Positions 55,809 through 64,000 of a DNA stretch of 64,000 nt are shown here, piece after piece. Each line of letters begins with the position of its first letter. The stretch's first letter is position 1. The DNA is taken from assembly GCA_010206265.1 (NCBI GenBank), contig VIQV01000012.1, forward strand, positions 33,099-97,098. The letters run 5' to 3'. The notes below the pieces were generated by a model. It was given only the letters and a program-made list of their open reading frames with translations, had not been told where the DNA came from and made no database searches. The DNA is from Lachnospiraceae bacterium MD329 (GTDB taxonomy: Bacteria > Bacillota > Clostridia > UBA1381). The translations under genes and the position numbers were made by a program.

Positions 55809-57563
55809 ATGAACAAACTAAGAGATAACTGGTCATATATTAAGCATTTTAAAATGAACAGTATTTTTCTGCGTACTTTCCTGCTTATTGCGCTTTTAAC
55901 CATAGTGCCGTTTCTGATACTCAGCATTATGTTCTATGCGACTAATTTCAAAAATGTGCGCGAGGAAATCACGCTTGAAAATTCATCTATACTTGACAGC
56001 TCAGTAAATATTATCGACAGAACCCTGATGGAATGTGATATGATGAGCAGCTCTCTTGCAAGCAACGAAAGCACTCAGCTTTTTACAATCAACAACGTAT
56101 CTACCGATTCATTTAAAACCGTCACAGGTCTGGCAAAAACACTGCCAATGATTTATACATATCTTGATTCTATTTATATTTATTCCGAACCTGCAGACTG
56201 CCTTATTGTTTCAGAAAATGTACAGCCCGTTTCCGACTATGCGGATACGGACTGGCTTGACGATTATGATAAGGTAACTTCTCCGACGGGTATTATTGTT
56301 CCGCGGACAAAGAACAATTCATATCCTCCGCTTATTACAATTATTAAACCGATATATGTTGCCGACGAAAAAAAAGGCGCTGTAATAATGAATATAAACT
56401 CCCAGATTATGTATAATTCAATGCTGTATAAACGATATAAAGAAGGCAAAACCTTACTTCTTGTCAATCCTGAAAACAAGATAATTATGTCAAGTAATTC
56501 GGAATACTTCAATATGCCGCTTGAAAACATTTGTCTTGATTCTGAAAATATCGATTCTAAAACAGAACCTTGTCAAATCAATGATGAAAACTATACAGTG
56601 CTTTCTGCTGAAAGCCGCGTAAGCAGCTATAAATATATTAGTGCATACCCTCTTACACTCTATGAACAAAGGTTATCCGCTATGAGAGCACAAATTCTTG
56701 TATCACTTATATTACTGCTTATAGTTGTATTTATTCTGGCTTATGTTGCCTCAGCAAAAAGCTATACACCTCTGCACGAAATCATTTCATTCCTCGACAG
56801 TTCTTCAGCCGCGGCAGATAACATAAGCAACGAGGATAAAAACGAGCTTATGTATATAATCAACAGTATACGGCTGCATATTGAAGATAAAACAAAAATG
56901 GAAGAAATTCTGGAAGAGCGTATGAAACTTCTGCGTAAAGCACAGTATGATATGCTGCAAACACAGATTAATCCGCATTTTCTCTACAATACGCTTGAAA
57001 CAATAAACTGGATGGCATATAATCTGTCCAATTCGGAAAATCCTGTTTCCAAGTCATTGATTACTCTTGCAAGCTTTTTCAGAAATACACTGTCCTCCGG
57101 TTACTTTGTTTCCATTGAAGATGAAATTAAATACACCAATGAATATATTAATATTCTCGCGCTTAGATACGGTGATTTGTTTGATATTGAGTGGGATATT
57201 GACGACACAATCCTCCCCTGTACCATTATAAAAATATGTTTACAGCCTATTATCGAAAATGCGGTATATCACGGGCTTAAACCTAAAAATGACAAGGGAC
57301 TTATAAAAATTTCAGGTCGGTGTGATGGTAAAAATACAATAATTACGATAAGTGACAACGGTGTAGGTATGGACAGCGATAAACTTTATGAACTTAACCG
57401 CCGTCTTCAGGACAATGCCTATAATGACGAAAAATCGCATATCGGTCTTGTAAACGTAAATCAGCGAATTAAAATTATATTCGGCGATGACTACGGCATT
57501 ATGGTTGACTCGCAAGAGGGCGTCGGTACTGACGTTTATATCACCATTCCAAGAGAACAGTAA
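55809..57563 (+). CDS. Sensor histidine kinase, YesM type
   Basis: A 584-residue membrane kinase with two transmembrane helices (about 20-45 and 295-315) flanking a large extracellular sensor domain of about 250 residues. A HAMP-like linker comes next. The His_kinase domain has INPHFLYNTLETINW, in which His390 is the phosphorylated residue. The HATPase domain has N (QPIIENAVYHGLKPK) and G (ISDNGVGMD) boxes. It phosphorylates the regulator just upstream. The sensor is unlike any named ligand domain I recognise, so the signal is unknown, but the location implies a polysaccharide fragment. A perfect terminator follows. Confidence 0.93.
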   Translation: MNKLRDNWSYIKHFKMNSIFLRTFLLIALLTIVPFLILSIMFYATNFKNVREEITLENSSILDSSVNIIDRTLMECDMMSSSLASNESTQLFTINNVSTDSFKTVTGLAKTLPMIYTYLDSIYIYSEPADCLIVSENVQPVSDYADTDWLDDYDKVTSPTGIIVPRTKNNSYPPLITIIKPIYVADEKKGAVIMNINSQIMYNSMLYKRYKEGKTLLLVNPENKIIMSSNSEYFNMPLENICLDSENIDSKTEPCQINDENYTVLSAESRVSSYKYISAYPLTLYEQRLSAMRAQILVSLILLLIVVFILAYVASAKSYTPLHEIISFLDSSSAAADNISNEDKNELMYIINSIRLHIEDKTKMEEILEERMKLLRKAQYDMLQTQINPHFLYNTLETINWMAYNLSNSENPVSKSLITLASFFRNTLSSGYFVSIEDEIKYTNEYINILALRYGDLFDIEWDIDDTILPCTIIKICLQPIIENAVYHGLKPKNDKGLIKISGRCDGKNTIITISDNGVGMDSDKLYELNRRLQDNAYNDEKSHIGLVNVNQRIKIIFGDDYGIMVDSQEGVGTDVYITIPREQ

Positions 57564-57605
57564 AATATAACGGTTACAGGAAAATTCCTGTAACCGTTAT
57601 ATTTT
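57562..57605. terminator. Bidirectional intrinsic terminator
   Basis: A perfect 21-base inverted repeat from AAAATATAACGG to its complement, with A- and T-tracts at the ends. It separates the kinase (+) from the convergent GH88 gene (-) and starts at the last base of the kinase stop codon. Confidence 0.95.
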
Positions 57606-57650
57606 GATTCTTTCTGTTCCAATTTCATACTGTATCGCTATATCTCAGTT

Positions 57651-58745
57651 TTACCAATATATTTTCCAATTCGGATTGTTAATACGCATAATCGCTTCAA
57701 GGAAGAAATAATCTCCCCATACGTTACATTCAGGCTTTGACCCGTCAGGTTTTGAATACATTGCGTCAGTAAGGATTCCGTTTGAATTCCTCTCGGCAAG
57801 ATAGCTGTTTTCCAGAGCAGTCATCATTTTCATAGCTCTGTCAACATACTCTTCATTCGGGAAATATTTATTCATCTCCAATATACCGCATACCGCAATT
57901 GCCGCGGCAGAAGTATCACGAGGCTCATCTCCGTCAGTGAATACCATATCCCAATACGGCACATTATCCGAAGGCAGACGCTCAAAAAAGCAGTCCGTTA
58001 TATGATTATACAAATCCAAAAGCGATTCGTCACGCAAATACCTGTATGCAAGAGGTATTCCGTATACTGCCCACGCCTGACCGCGCGCCCAGCAGGAATC
58101 ATTGCTGTATCCCTGACGTGTTACGCCCTTAACCTTATCCCCCGTTTCAGGGTCAAAATAGAAAGTATGATGAGTTGTATAATCATCGCGTATAACACAG
58201 TTAAGCGCCGTATAAAAATGTTTTTTCGCTATATCCGCATACTTGCTGTCGCCTGTTTCCTCTGTAGCCCAAAACAGCAGCGGTAAATTCATAAGACAGT
58301 CTATTATAAGACGGTAATTATCCCTGTCTTCAAGACTTCCCCAAGCCTGAATAAACTGTCCCTTCTCGTGAAAACGCAGAATAAGCAGTTCCGCAGCCTC
58401 TATTGCAGCTTTTTTCGCGTCAGCGTCACCTGTTACCTTATATTCCGCAACGTTTGACAGGCTGTACAAAAAGCCCAAGTCGTGAGTATCCGTACCCAAT
58501 CTGTCATAAATTCTTTTCTGAAGTATTTTGTCCAGACCTTCCGCCGTGGTTTTCATCTCCGAATCACCTGTCAGCTCATATGCAAGCCATAACATTCCGG
58601 TCCAGAACCCCTCTGTCCAGTCAATACACTCGCTGTTTTTCTGATACATATACCCGCTGCTTTCAGCGCTTAAAAAGCAGTCCTTAAATTCTGCTATATT
58701 CTCTTTTATCCTATCCAGTGAAAATTTTAATGCTTTCTCAAACAT
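57651..58745 (-). CDS. GH88 unsaturated glucuronyl/galacturonyl hydrolase
   Basis: A 364-residue cytoplasmic hydrolase of the alpha/alpha-barrel GH88 family. The catalytic Asp pair is visible: Asp89 in DTHDLGF and Asp149 in LIIDCLMNLP, matching Asp88/Asp149 of the Bacillus enzyme. Conserved YSNDSCWARGQAWAVYG and RDTSAAAIA segments are also present. It removes the 4,5-unsaturated uronic acid left by polysaccharide lyases. That fits the heparinase-type lyase of the neighbouring operon. It has its own promoter (58782-58810) and a ribosome site AAGGAG. GH105, a close relative acting on rhamnogalacturonan, cannot be fully excluded, but motifs and length favour GH88. Confidence 0.9.
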   Translation of the reverse strand: MFEKALKFSLDRIKENIAEFKDCFLSAESSGYMYQKNSECIDWTEGFWTGMLWLAYELTGDSEMKTTAEGLDKILQKRIYDRLGTDTHDLGFLYSLSNVAEYKVTGDADAKKAAIEAAELLILRFHEKGQFIQAWGSLEDRDNYRLIIDCLMNLPLLFWATEETGDSKYADIAKKHFYTALNCVIRDDYTTHHTFYFDPETGDKVKGVTRQGYSNDSCWARGQAWAVYGIPLAYRYLRDESLLDLYNHITDCFFERLPSDNVPYWDMVFTDGDEPRDTSAAAIAVCGILEMNKYFPNEEYVDRAMKMMTALENSYLAERNSNGILTDAMYSKPDGSKPECNVWGDYFFLEAIMRINNPNWKIYW

Positions 58746-58781
58746 ATGTACTTCTCCTTATTATACAAATTTACTTAGGCT

Positions 58782-58810
58782 ATTTTATCATATATTCCCT
58801 TAAAATTCAA
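58782..58810 (-). promoter_or_regulatory. Promoter for the GH88 gene
   Basis: On the minus strand TTGAAT (complement of 58805-58810), 17 bases, TAAAAT (complement of 58782-58787), about 30 bases before the transcript reaches the ribosome site. Confidence 0.6.
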
Positions 58811-58833
58811 CTGATTTTTAAATGCAATAAACC

Positions 58834-60468
58834 CTATTTTTCTATTTGAGCCTTTACCAGACTTTCTCCGCAGTATATTTCACGCAGTTTAGGCTTTTCA
58901 ATCTTACCTGTAGGATTACGCGGCACATCTGCAAAAATAATCTTATGCGGACGTTTATAACGCGGCAGTTCACTGCAAAACTCGTTTATTTCGTCCTCTG
59001 TGCATTTATGGTCTGTTTTCAGTTCGATTATTGCGGCTGTAATTTCACCCAAACGCTTATCGGGAAGTCCGATTACCGCGACGTCCTTTATCGCGTTATG
59101 CTTTCTTAAAAAGTCCTCAATCTGAACAGGGTATATATTTTCTCCGCCTGATATTATAACATCCTTAGCGCGGTCAACAAGGTAAATAAATCCGTCATTG
59201 TCCTCCTGTGCGACATCGCCCGTCAAAAGCCAGCTGTCCTTTAGCACTTCATCGGTAGCTTTTTTATCATTATAATAACAGGTCATAACGCCCGGACCCT
59301 TAACGCAAAGCTCTCCGACTTCACCGCGTTTTACAGTCTGTCCGTCTTTATCTATTATCTTCACTTCCCAGCCATAGCCTGCTATGCCTATAGCTCCTAC
59401 CTTATGTATATTCTCAACTCCGAGATGTACACAGCCCGGTCCTATTGACTCACTTAAGCCGTAATTTGTATCATACTGATGATTCGGGAAATACGATTTC
59501 CATCTCTTAATCAGGCTAGGCGGTACCGGCTGAGCGCCTATATGCATTAATCTCCACTGGTCAAGCTTATATTTATCAAGTTTTATTTCTCCGCTCTCTA
59601 TAGCGTCAAGAATATCCTGCGCCCACGGCACGAGCAGCCATACTATTGTACACTCCTCTTCTGATACAGCCCGTAAAATCCATTCAGGCTTAATACCTTT
59701 CAATAAAACCGCCTTACTGCCCGAAATCAGACTTCCGAACCAATGCATTTTAGCGCCTGTATGATACAGAGGCGGAATACATAGAAAGACATCATCTTTT
59801 GTTTGACCGTGGTGATTTTGCTCAACCTTGCACGAATGTACAAGACTTTGATGCTTATGTAAAATTGCCTTCGGGAAACCCGTTGTACCTGATGAAAAAT
59901 AAATTGCGCCGTAATCTTCATCAGTAATTTCAACATCGGGCGCGATTGAACGCATAAATTTCACAAGACAGTCATAGCTTTCCGCAAAAGTAGGACACGC
60001 TGCACCAACATAAAACGTCTGGCGGACTTCAGGAATTTTATCGTATATCTCTTCAATTCTGCCTATAAATTCAGGTCCGAACACAAGCACGTCAGCCTCT
60101 GCCAGCTCCAGACAATATTTAATTTCATCTGCCGTATAACGGTAATTAAGCGGCACCGCAATCGCCCCTGCCTTTAGGATACCGAAATATATAGGCAGCC
60201 ATTCAAGACAGTTCATCAAAAGTATAGCGACTTTATCTCCCTTTTTTATTCCTCTGCTTAAAAGTAAATTCGCAAAACGGTTTGCGCGTTTGTCAAACTC
60301 TTTCCACGTGATTTCAGTACGTCCTGCCTCCATAGGATTTGCCTCAATCAGCGCATACTCACGCCACGTCACCTTTGCGTGCTCCATAACCTTAGGATTT
60401 ATTTCAACAAGACTTACATCGTCGCCGTAAAGCTCGGCATTTCGTTCAAGTAGTTCAGTAATCGGCAT
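58834..60468 (-). CDS. Acyl-CoA synthetase, AMP-forming
   Basis: A 544-residue ANL-superfamily ligase. It carries the P-loop-like motif IYFSSGTTGFPKAILHKH, the adenine-binding YGLSESIG, the LTGDVA motif and the C-terminal catalytic Lys in the NPTGKIEK segment. It activates a carboxylate to an acyl-AMP and then the CoA thioester. Between the first helix and the barrel it has an unusual insertion with acidic and Arg residues (about residues 30-55). It is 21 bases downstream of the sodium:solute symporter gene and likely activates what that transporter imports. The chain length or ring type of the acid cannot be read from sequence. Confidence 0.9.
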   Translation of the reverse strand: MPITELLERNAELYGDDVSLVEINPKVMEHAKVTWREYALIEANPMEAGRTEITWKEFDKRANRFANLLLSRGIKKGDKVAILLMNCLEWLPIYFGILKAGAIAVPLNYRYTADEIKYCLELAEADVLVFGPEFIGRIEEIYDKIPEVRQTFYVGAACPTFAESYDCLVKFMRSIAPDVEITDEDYGAIYFSSGTTGFPKAILHKHQSLVHSCKVEQNHHGQTKDDVFLCIPPLYHTGAKMHWFGSLISGSKAVLLKGIKPEWILRAVSEEECTIVWLLVPWAQDILDAIESGEIKLDKYKLDQWRLMHIGAQPVPPSLIKRWKSYFPNHQYDTNYGLSESIGPGCVHLGVENIHKVGAIGIAGYGWEVKIIDKDGQTVKRGEVGELCVKGPGVMTCYYNDKKATDEVLKDSWLLTGDVAQEDNDGFIYLVDRAKDVIISGGENIYPVQIEDFLRKHNAIKDVAVIGLPDKRLGEITAAIIELKTDHKCTEDEINEFCSELPRYKRPHKIIFADVPRNPTGKIEKPKLREIYCGESLVKAQIEK

Positions 60469-60489
60469 TTTTTTGTATCTCCCTATTTA

Positions 60490-62070
60490 TCAATTTTCTT
60501 CAGGCGTTACTGCAAATACGCCATCAATAAATTCTTGGTTGTATTTTCTTGTAAACATTGAAACAACGGGTACTACCACTATTGATACCGCCATTGCCGC
60601 AACTCCCATTTCAGGCGCCTTCTTGGCTGCAAGTTGGAATGCTGAATACAGTGTGTCAGTATTACCTGCATTTAAGACCGTAAGTACAATCGTTGTAACC
60701 GCAACTGTCAAAAATCCGCATATCATACCTGTCCAAGCACCTGTTTTTGTTGTTTTCTTTGAATAAATTCCCCATATGTAAGGACCGATAAAACAGCCTG
60801 ACACAATACCCCAGCTAAATGACATTATATTCACAATAATGCTTATATTCACTGTTGCGAAAACATATGAAAGAGCTACAAATACAAGACATAGCAGTCT
60901 TGTAACTATCATCTGATTTTTACCGCTGTAATTCTTCTTCACCGCAGGAATAAGGTCAACCGATATTGCAGATGATGATGAAAGTACAATTGATGAAAGA
61001 GTTGACATTGACGCGGATAATAGAAGTATCAATATAACTGCAAGAATTATTGTTGTTACAATATTCGGATCACCCAGCGCAGTTAAAAGCGTATTAGGTA
61101 TAACTGCGTCAACACCGCCCTCAGGCAGCTTATTTCCAAGCACAAGTCTTGAAAGTGAACCGATAAAGTACGCTCCGCAGCCGATAATAACCGCAAATAC
61201 AGTAGAAATAATTGTTGCGCGCGGAATTGATTTTGTATCCTTTATTGCATAGTATTTACTTACCATCTGGGGAAGTCCCCAAGTACCAAAACTTGTAAGC
61301 ATTATATTTACACACAGGAATTTCCACGAAACTCCGCCCCATAGATTTGTAATCTGAGCGCCTGTTATTCCGTCGCCGTTATCAGGTATTGCCTTTAAAT
61401 TATCAATTAAATGAGCAAAGCCTCCGACAGCAGGTATTCGGACAATAGCAATAACCATTGCAAAAACACCTACAATCATTATTATACCCTGTACAAAATC
61501 AGTATATGCCGTTGCAACATATCCTCCCAAAACAAGGTATACTGCTGTAAGAGCGGCAATAATCAATATCCAGACATTATTTGAAACTTCAGGAAAAATT
61601 GTTGCAAACATTGAACCAAGTCCCTTATAAACCGCCGCACTGTACGGCACAAGAAACACAAAAATTATAACTGCCGCAAACACTTTTAGAGCCTTGCAGT
61701 CATAACGCGATTCAAAAAATCCTGGCATTGTCTTAACGTTAAGCGTATGCGTCATAGTACGCGAACGTTTTGCCAGAATCTGCCACGCAAGCAGACAGCC
61801 CAAAACAGCGTTGCCTATTCCAATCCATATACTGCCTATTCCAATATTCCAGCCGTGCTGTCCTGCATACCCTACAAAAACAACCGCCGAAAAATATGAT
61901 GTACCATATGCAAAAGCACTTACCCAAGCGCCTATTTTTCGGTTACCTAATAAAAAACCGTCCATTGTCTTTGTTTTTCTCGTACTGATTATTCCTATTG
62001 CAATCATCAGCAGCGCGAAAATTATAAGCGCAACGACAGTAACTGTTTGTGTTTGTTGTAAATTTTCCAT
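60490..62070 (-). CDS. Sodium:solute symporter family transporter
   Basis: A 526-residue membrane protein with about 13 helices of the SSS (PutP/PanF) family. The signature is RTMTHTLNVKTMPGFFESRY after the third helix; YLVLGGYVATAYTDFVQGIIMIVG is a second clear one. It imports a small organic solute with Na+. I start at the ATG complement 62068-62070, about nine bases after a GGATGG site; a longer frame begins 18 codons earlier without a well-spaced site. The partner acyl-CoA synthetase suggests the cargo is a carboxylic acid. Confidence 0.9.
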   Translation of the reverse strand: MENLQQTQTVTVVALIIFALLMIAIGIISTRKTKTMDGFLLGNRKIGAWVSAFAYGTSYFSAVVFVGYAGQHGWNIGIGSIWIGIGNAVLGCLLAWQILAKRSRTMTHTLNVKTMPGFFESRYDCKALKVFAAVIIFVFLVPYSAAVYKGLGSMFATIFPEVSNNVWILIIAALTAVYLVLGGYVATAYTDFVQGIIMIVGVFAMVIAIVRIPAVGGFAHLIDNLKAIPDNGDGITGAQITNLWGGVSWKFLCVNIMLTSFGTWGLPQMVSKYYAIKDTKSIPRATIISTVFAVIIGCGAYFIGSLSRLVLGNKLPEGGVDAVIPNTLLTALGDPNIVTTIILAVILILLLSASMSTLSSIVLSSSSAISVDLIPAVKKNYSGKNQMIVTRLLCLVFVALSYVFATVNISIIVNIMSFSWGIVSGCFIGPYIWGIYSKKTTKTGAWTGMICGFLTVAVTTIVLTVLNAGNTDTLYSAFQLAAKKAPEMGVAAMAVSIVVVPVVSMFTRKYNQEFIDGVFAVTPEEN

Positions 62071-62307
62071 TTTTAAAACCATCCTTCCGTTTTTCTTGTT
62101 TTGCCTTGTCCGCAGTTCGAACATAAACTACTGTCCTACTTTTTCTACAAGCTATATTTTACTACATTAACGCAAAAAAGGAAAGTGCTATGTATGAAAT
62201 TTGTTAGTTTTGTGCAAAAAATACGTCTGTTTTTTGTGGTTTTAGACAGAATACAGTGTTATTTGTTCAGTGTCATTTTAAATTTTTGTATTTTTTCATT
62301 TTAGGTA
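62071..62307. other. Intergenic region, no gene seen
   Basis: AT-rich spacer between the symporter and tRNA-Leu. Besides a short T-rich stretch I see no open frame with a ribosome site, no hairpin of note, and no convincing promoter for the symporter. Confidence 0.6.
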
Positions 62308-62336
62308 TTGCTTTTTTATCCGTTTTTTGTTATAAT
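62308..62336 (+). promoter_or_regulatory. Promoter for tRNA-Leu
   Basis: TTGCTT (62308-62313), 17 bases, perfect TATAAT (62331-62336). Predicted start is about 20 bases before the mature tRNA. Confidence 0.75.
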
Positions 62337-62362
62337 ACTAAAAGTCGGATTAAATATTATAT

Positions 62363-62447
62363 GCGGATATGGCGGAATTGGCAGACGCGCATGATTCAGG
62401 TTCATGTGGGGCGACCCGTGCAGGTTCAAGTCCTGTTATCCGCACCA
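62363..62447 (+). tRNA. tRNA-Leu, anticodon CAG
   Basis: A class II tRNA. The acceptor GCGGATA pairs with TATCCGC. The D-arm has GGC/AGACGC-type pairs. The anticodon stem CATGA/TCATG encloses the loop TTCAGGT with anticodon CAG, reading CUG. A short variable arm (GGGGCGACCC) and T-loop TTCAAGT are present, and CCA is encoded (62445-62447). Confidence 0.95.
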
Positions 62448-62454
62448 TTACGAG

Positions 62455-62498
62455 TGTTCTTACAGAACCTGAACGGTTTTGTAAGAACATTCGTTTTT
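62455..62498 (+). terminator. Terminator after tRNA-Leu
   Basis: TGTTCTTACA (62455-62464) pairs with TGTAAGAACA (62480-62489), with an inner AACC/GGTT pair set, followed by TTCG and a run of T. Confidence 0.85.
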
Positions 62499-62501
62499 TA
62501 T

Positions 62502-63134
62502 TTATCCTGCACACGCCGCATAGTGAATGTCTACACCTTGTCGTGTGTGTACAGATACATTATTTTCAGGTAATTTATCAATATTCGGTATCTCAATACT
62601 CCCTATACAGTTATAGTGGATTTTCAACCGTTGTATTCGTTTACCGTCAATTTCTTCGGCCTGATAGACTTCTATTTTTTCAATTAACTCATTCAGCATT
62701 TTCGTTGTCAACTTTCTTGCTCTTGTGTATTTCCTGACAGATGTTATAAACATATCAGTCGAAACAGACTTGTTTCGTTTTTTTGCGAGTTCATCTTCTA
62801 ACTCTTTTACACGAATATTAAGCTCTTTTTGTTCAGTATCATACTTGACAGATAACTTTGAAAATCGTTCATCAGATATTTTACCTGAAACATTATCTTC
62901 ATAAATTTTTTCAAAAAGAGTATCAAGCTCTTTATCTCGTGCAATCAAAGAGTTTAATTCTTTCTGCTTCATTCGCTGCTCCTGTTCTGCTGCCTTTATA
63001 GAATGTCCCATAAAGTCGGATTTCAGCGCAAGCGGGTTGTCATCCTCGGAATAGTTGAGGTTTATATCCATAGGGTTGACATAGTGCGGGCTGATGGGGG
63101 AAAGCCTTATCACCTGTCCCTGTAACCGCTGCAC
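62502..63134 (-). pseudogene. Integrative-element scar: VirB4-like fragment fused in frame to serine-recombinase C-terminus
   Basis: Reading minus strand, the first part (VQRLQGQVIRLSP, then YVNPMDINLNYSEDDNPLALKSDF) resembles the region after the Walker A motif in VirB4-type conjugation ATPases of clostridial ICEs. It then switches to the C-terminal end of a large serine recombinase of the DUF4368 type: helical ELNSLIARDKELDTLFEKIYED, SDERFSKLS, and FITSVRKYTRARKLT. Both are truncated: no Walker motif, no catalytic serine domain. The fused frame is open, so a deletion joined them. The upstream part of the frame, beyond 63134, is antisense IS sequence. Almost surely non-functional. Confidence 0.75.
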
Positions 63135-63160
63135 TGATATAATCCCCAAAGAGTAGACAC
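63135..63160 (+). repeat. Candidate left terminal repeat of the IS3-family element
   Basis: This 26-base stretch begins with TG, as IS3 ends do, and runs to GTAGACAC, resembling IS150-group ends. The matching right repeat is not in the window, so the boundary is inferred from where the flanking coding sequence stops. Confidence 0.45.
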
Positions 63161-63190
63161 AGTAAATAACAAAACACTGAGGAGGAAAAT

Positions 63191-63868
63191 ATGTCGTCAA
63201 AAAAATTTAATTTAGAAACAAAGATTAATGCAGTAATGGCATATGAAAGAAATGAGGGTAGCTGGGCAACAATAGCGGCTCAAATTAATGCAAGCAAATA
63301 TACAGTAAGAGATTGGTGGCATATTTATCAATCTATGGGAGTTGACGGACTTTGTCATGACAGCAGACATAATAAATGGAATGAAGATATTAAACTTATG
63401 GCGGTTAAAGATTATCTTTCCGGAACATATTCACTCTATGATGTTTGTAAAAAATATAAAATTTATTCAAAATCCCTTCTCAACCGATGGATTGAGGTGT
63501 ATAATAGTCATATAAATTCAGACTCAAGAGAAAAGAGGCAAAAACTTATGACTAAGGGACGTAAGGTTACACTTGAAGAAAAAAATGAAATAGTGCTGTT
63601 TTGTCTTGCTAATAACAAAGACTATTATGCAGCCATGGACAAATATAAAGTATCATATCAACAAATATATTCATTGGTAAAAAAATATGAAGCAAAAGGA
63701 TTAGATGGGTTAATAGATCGCAGAGGCAAAGCAAAACCGGAGAATGAGTTGACTGAACTGGACAAGCTTCGTATTGAGAACAGAAAACTGGCAGCAAAAA
63801 ATGCCGAACTGGAGTTAGAGAATCGAATAATAAAAAAATTGCAGGAGGTAGAAAGGAGGCGGTACTGA
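63191..63868 (+). CDS. IS3-family transposase OrfA (IS150-like)
   Basis: A 225-residue protein with two helix-turn-helix segments: residues about 5-50 (AVMAYERNEGSWATIAAQINASKYTVRDW) and about 55-100. A further HTH-like repeat is at 115-165. The C-terminus is a Leu/Glu-rich leucine-zipper-like helix (TELDKLRIENRKLAAKNAELELENRI). It binds the element ends and regulates transposition. The gene stops at 63866-63868, but a slippery A7 run at 63832-63838 would give an OrfAB fusion. It starts after GAGGAGG. It is well preserved, suggesting a recent insertion. Confidence 0.92.
   Translation: MSSKKFNLETKINAVMAYERNEGSWATIAAQINASKYTVRDWWHIYQSMGVDGLCHDSRHNKWNEDIKLMAVKDYLSGTYSLYDVCKKYKIYSKSLLNRWIEVYNSHINSDSREKRQKLMTKGRKVTLEEKNEIVLFCLANNKDYYAAMDKYKVSYQQIYSLVKKYEAKGLDGLIDRRGKAKPENELTELDKLRIENRKLAAKNAELELENRIIKKLQEVERRRY
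63832..63838 (+). other. IS3 -1 frameshift site, A-AAA-AAA
   Basis: In the orfA frame the codons are ATA AAA AAA TTG, a canonical X-XXY-YYZ heptamer. Slipping by -1 continues in the orfB frame as AGGRKEAV and onward, the standard way IS3 elements make their transposase. Confidence 0.75.
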
Positions 63869-63879
63869 GCGGAGTAAAA

Positions 63880-64000
63880 TTGGAATACAAATTTATCACT
63901 GTTAAGGAATTGCATGAAGAACATCAATATTCGATAAGTACATTATGTGATAAAATAAATATTTCTCGTTCATCATACTACAAATGGTTAAATCGTAAAC
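63880..64000 (+). CDS. IS3-family transposase OrfB, 3' part beyond window
   Basis: The -1 frame relative to orfA reads LEYKFITVKELHEEHQYS and then STLCDKINISRSSYYKWLNRK, the usual N-terminus of IS3 OrfB (HTH_21-like region before the DDE core). It is cut by the window edge. The first plausible start is a TTG at 63880, 16 bases after AGGAGG; the more likely expression is as an OrfAB fusion. Confidence 0.85.
   Translation, partial: MEYKFITVKELHEEHQYSISTLCDKINISRSSYYKWLNRK

Larger units (their letters stand above)
63135..64000 (+). mobile_element. IS3-family insertion sequence, right side beyond window
   Basis: The left end probably starts with TGATATAATCCCC at 63135, exactly where the VirB4-like homology stops. 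orfA and the beginning of orfB follow. The right end and any target duplication lie outside the window. Confidence 0.8.

Noticed and set aside
58834..60468. Vancomycin or antibiotic-related cluster because of the VanW gene and serine hydrolase
   Set aside because: VanW-family proteins are widespread envelope proteins, and the serine hydrolase sits in a sugar operon far away; no other resistance gene is present.
62256..62573. Open frame across tRNA-Leu that looks like a short protein
   Set aside because: It is the familiar false frame produced by a leucine tRNA (W-R-N-W-Q-T-R pattern); the tRNA structure explains the bases.
63135..63200. N-terminal extension of the minus-strand recombinase fragment (MTTYFPPQC...)
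   Set aside because: It is antisense to the left end of the IS3 element, not coding for the fragment.

Overview
The window looks like the chromosome of a low-GC, Gram-positive gut-type clostridium. It has a CIRCE-controlled hrcA-grpE-dnaK-dnaJ cluster, a gatCAB operon for indirect aminoacylation, a GSIII glutamine synthetase and a CD1247-type protein. It also encodes several S-layer-homology (SLH) surface proteins with carbohydrate-binding or carbohydrate-cutting folds. The number of SLH-anchored beta-helix proteins recalls pectin specialists such as Monoglobus; that placement is an inference from gene content, not from a marker-gene search.

Region 1 (1-7.9 kb, + strand) holds the end of a VanW-family gene, then gatC-gatA-gatB with an archaeal-type AspRS, which together could make Asn-tRNA(Asn) and Gln-tRNA(Gln). 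glnN follows behind a terminator-like leader. Region 2 (7.9-19.9 kb, - strand) holds a small XRE/membrane-protein operon with two matching operators and a set of metabolic genes (DUF6518-like, fumarate hydratase beta subunit, HAD, HisB-like, HisD-like). Next come the heat-shock operon, hemW, a CD1247-like gene and efp. The HisB-like and HisD-like proteins lack several metal ligands of the true histidine enzymes and may do another job.

Region 3 (20.1-58.7 kb) is a polysaccharide-utilisation locus of the Gram-positive kind. A divergent YesN/YesM-type two-component system (+) faces a very long - strand gene run. The first half of that run encodes two sugar-ABC permeases, a giant secreted protein split by a -1 frame change, three SLH proteins built on beta-helix or Ig/propeller modules, the ABC lipoprotein, and another SLH beta-helix protein. 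A strong terminator follows. The second half encodes a GH28-like protein, two SGNH esterase-type proteins, a heparinase II/III-type lyase, an FAD oxidoreductase, a GHL6-type glycosidase, a GH94-type phosphorylase, a serine hydrolase and L-fucose isomerase. A GH88 unsaturated-uronyl hydrolase lies just beyond the two-component system. Together these point to an acidic, fucose-containing plant polysaccharide of pectin type that is cut at the cell surface, imported by ABC transport and finished in the cytoplasm.

Region 4 (58.8-64 kb) holds an acyl-CoA synthetase paired with a sodium:solute symporter, tRNA-Leu(CAG), and mobile-element debris: an in-frame VirB4-like/serine-recombinase scar interrupted by an IS3-family element that runs off the right edge. 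No CRISPR array or rRNA was seen.
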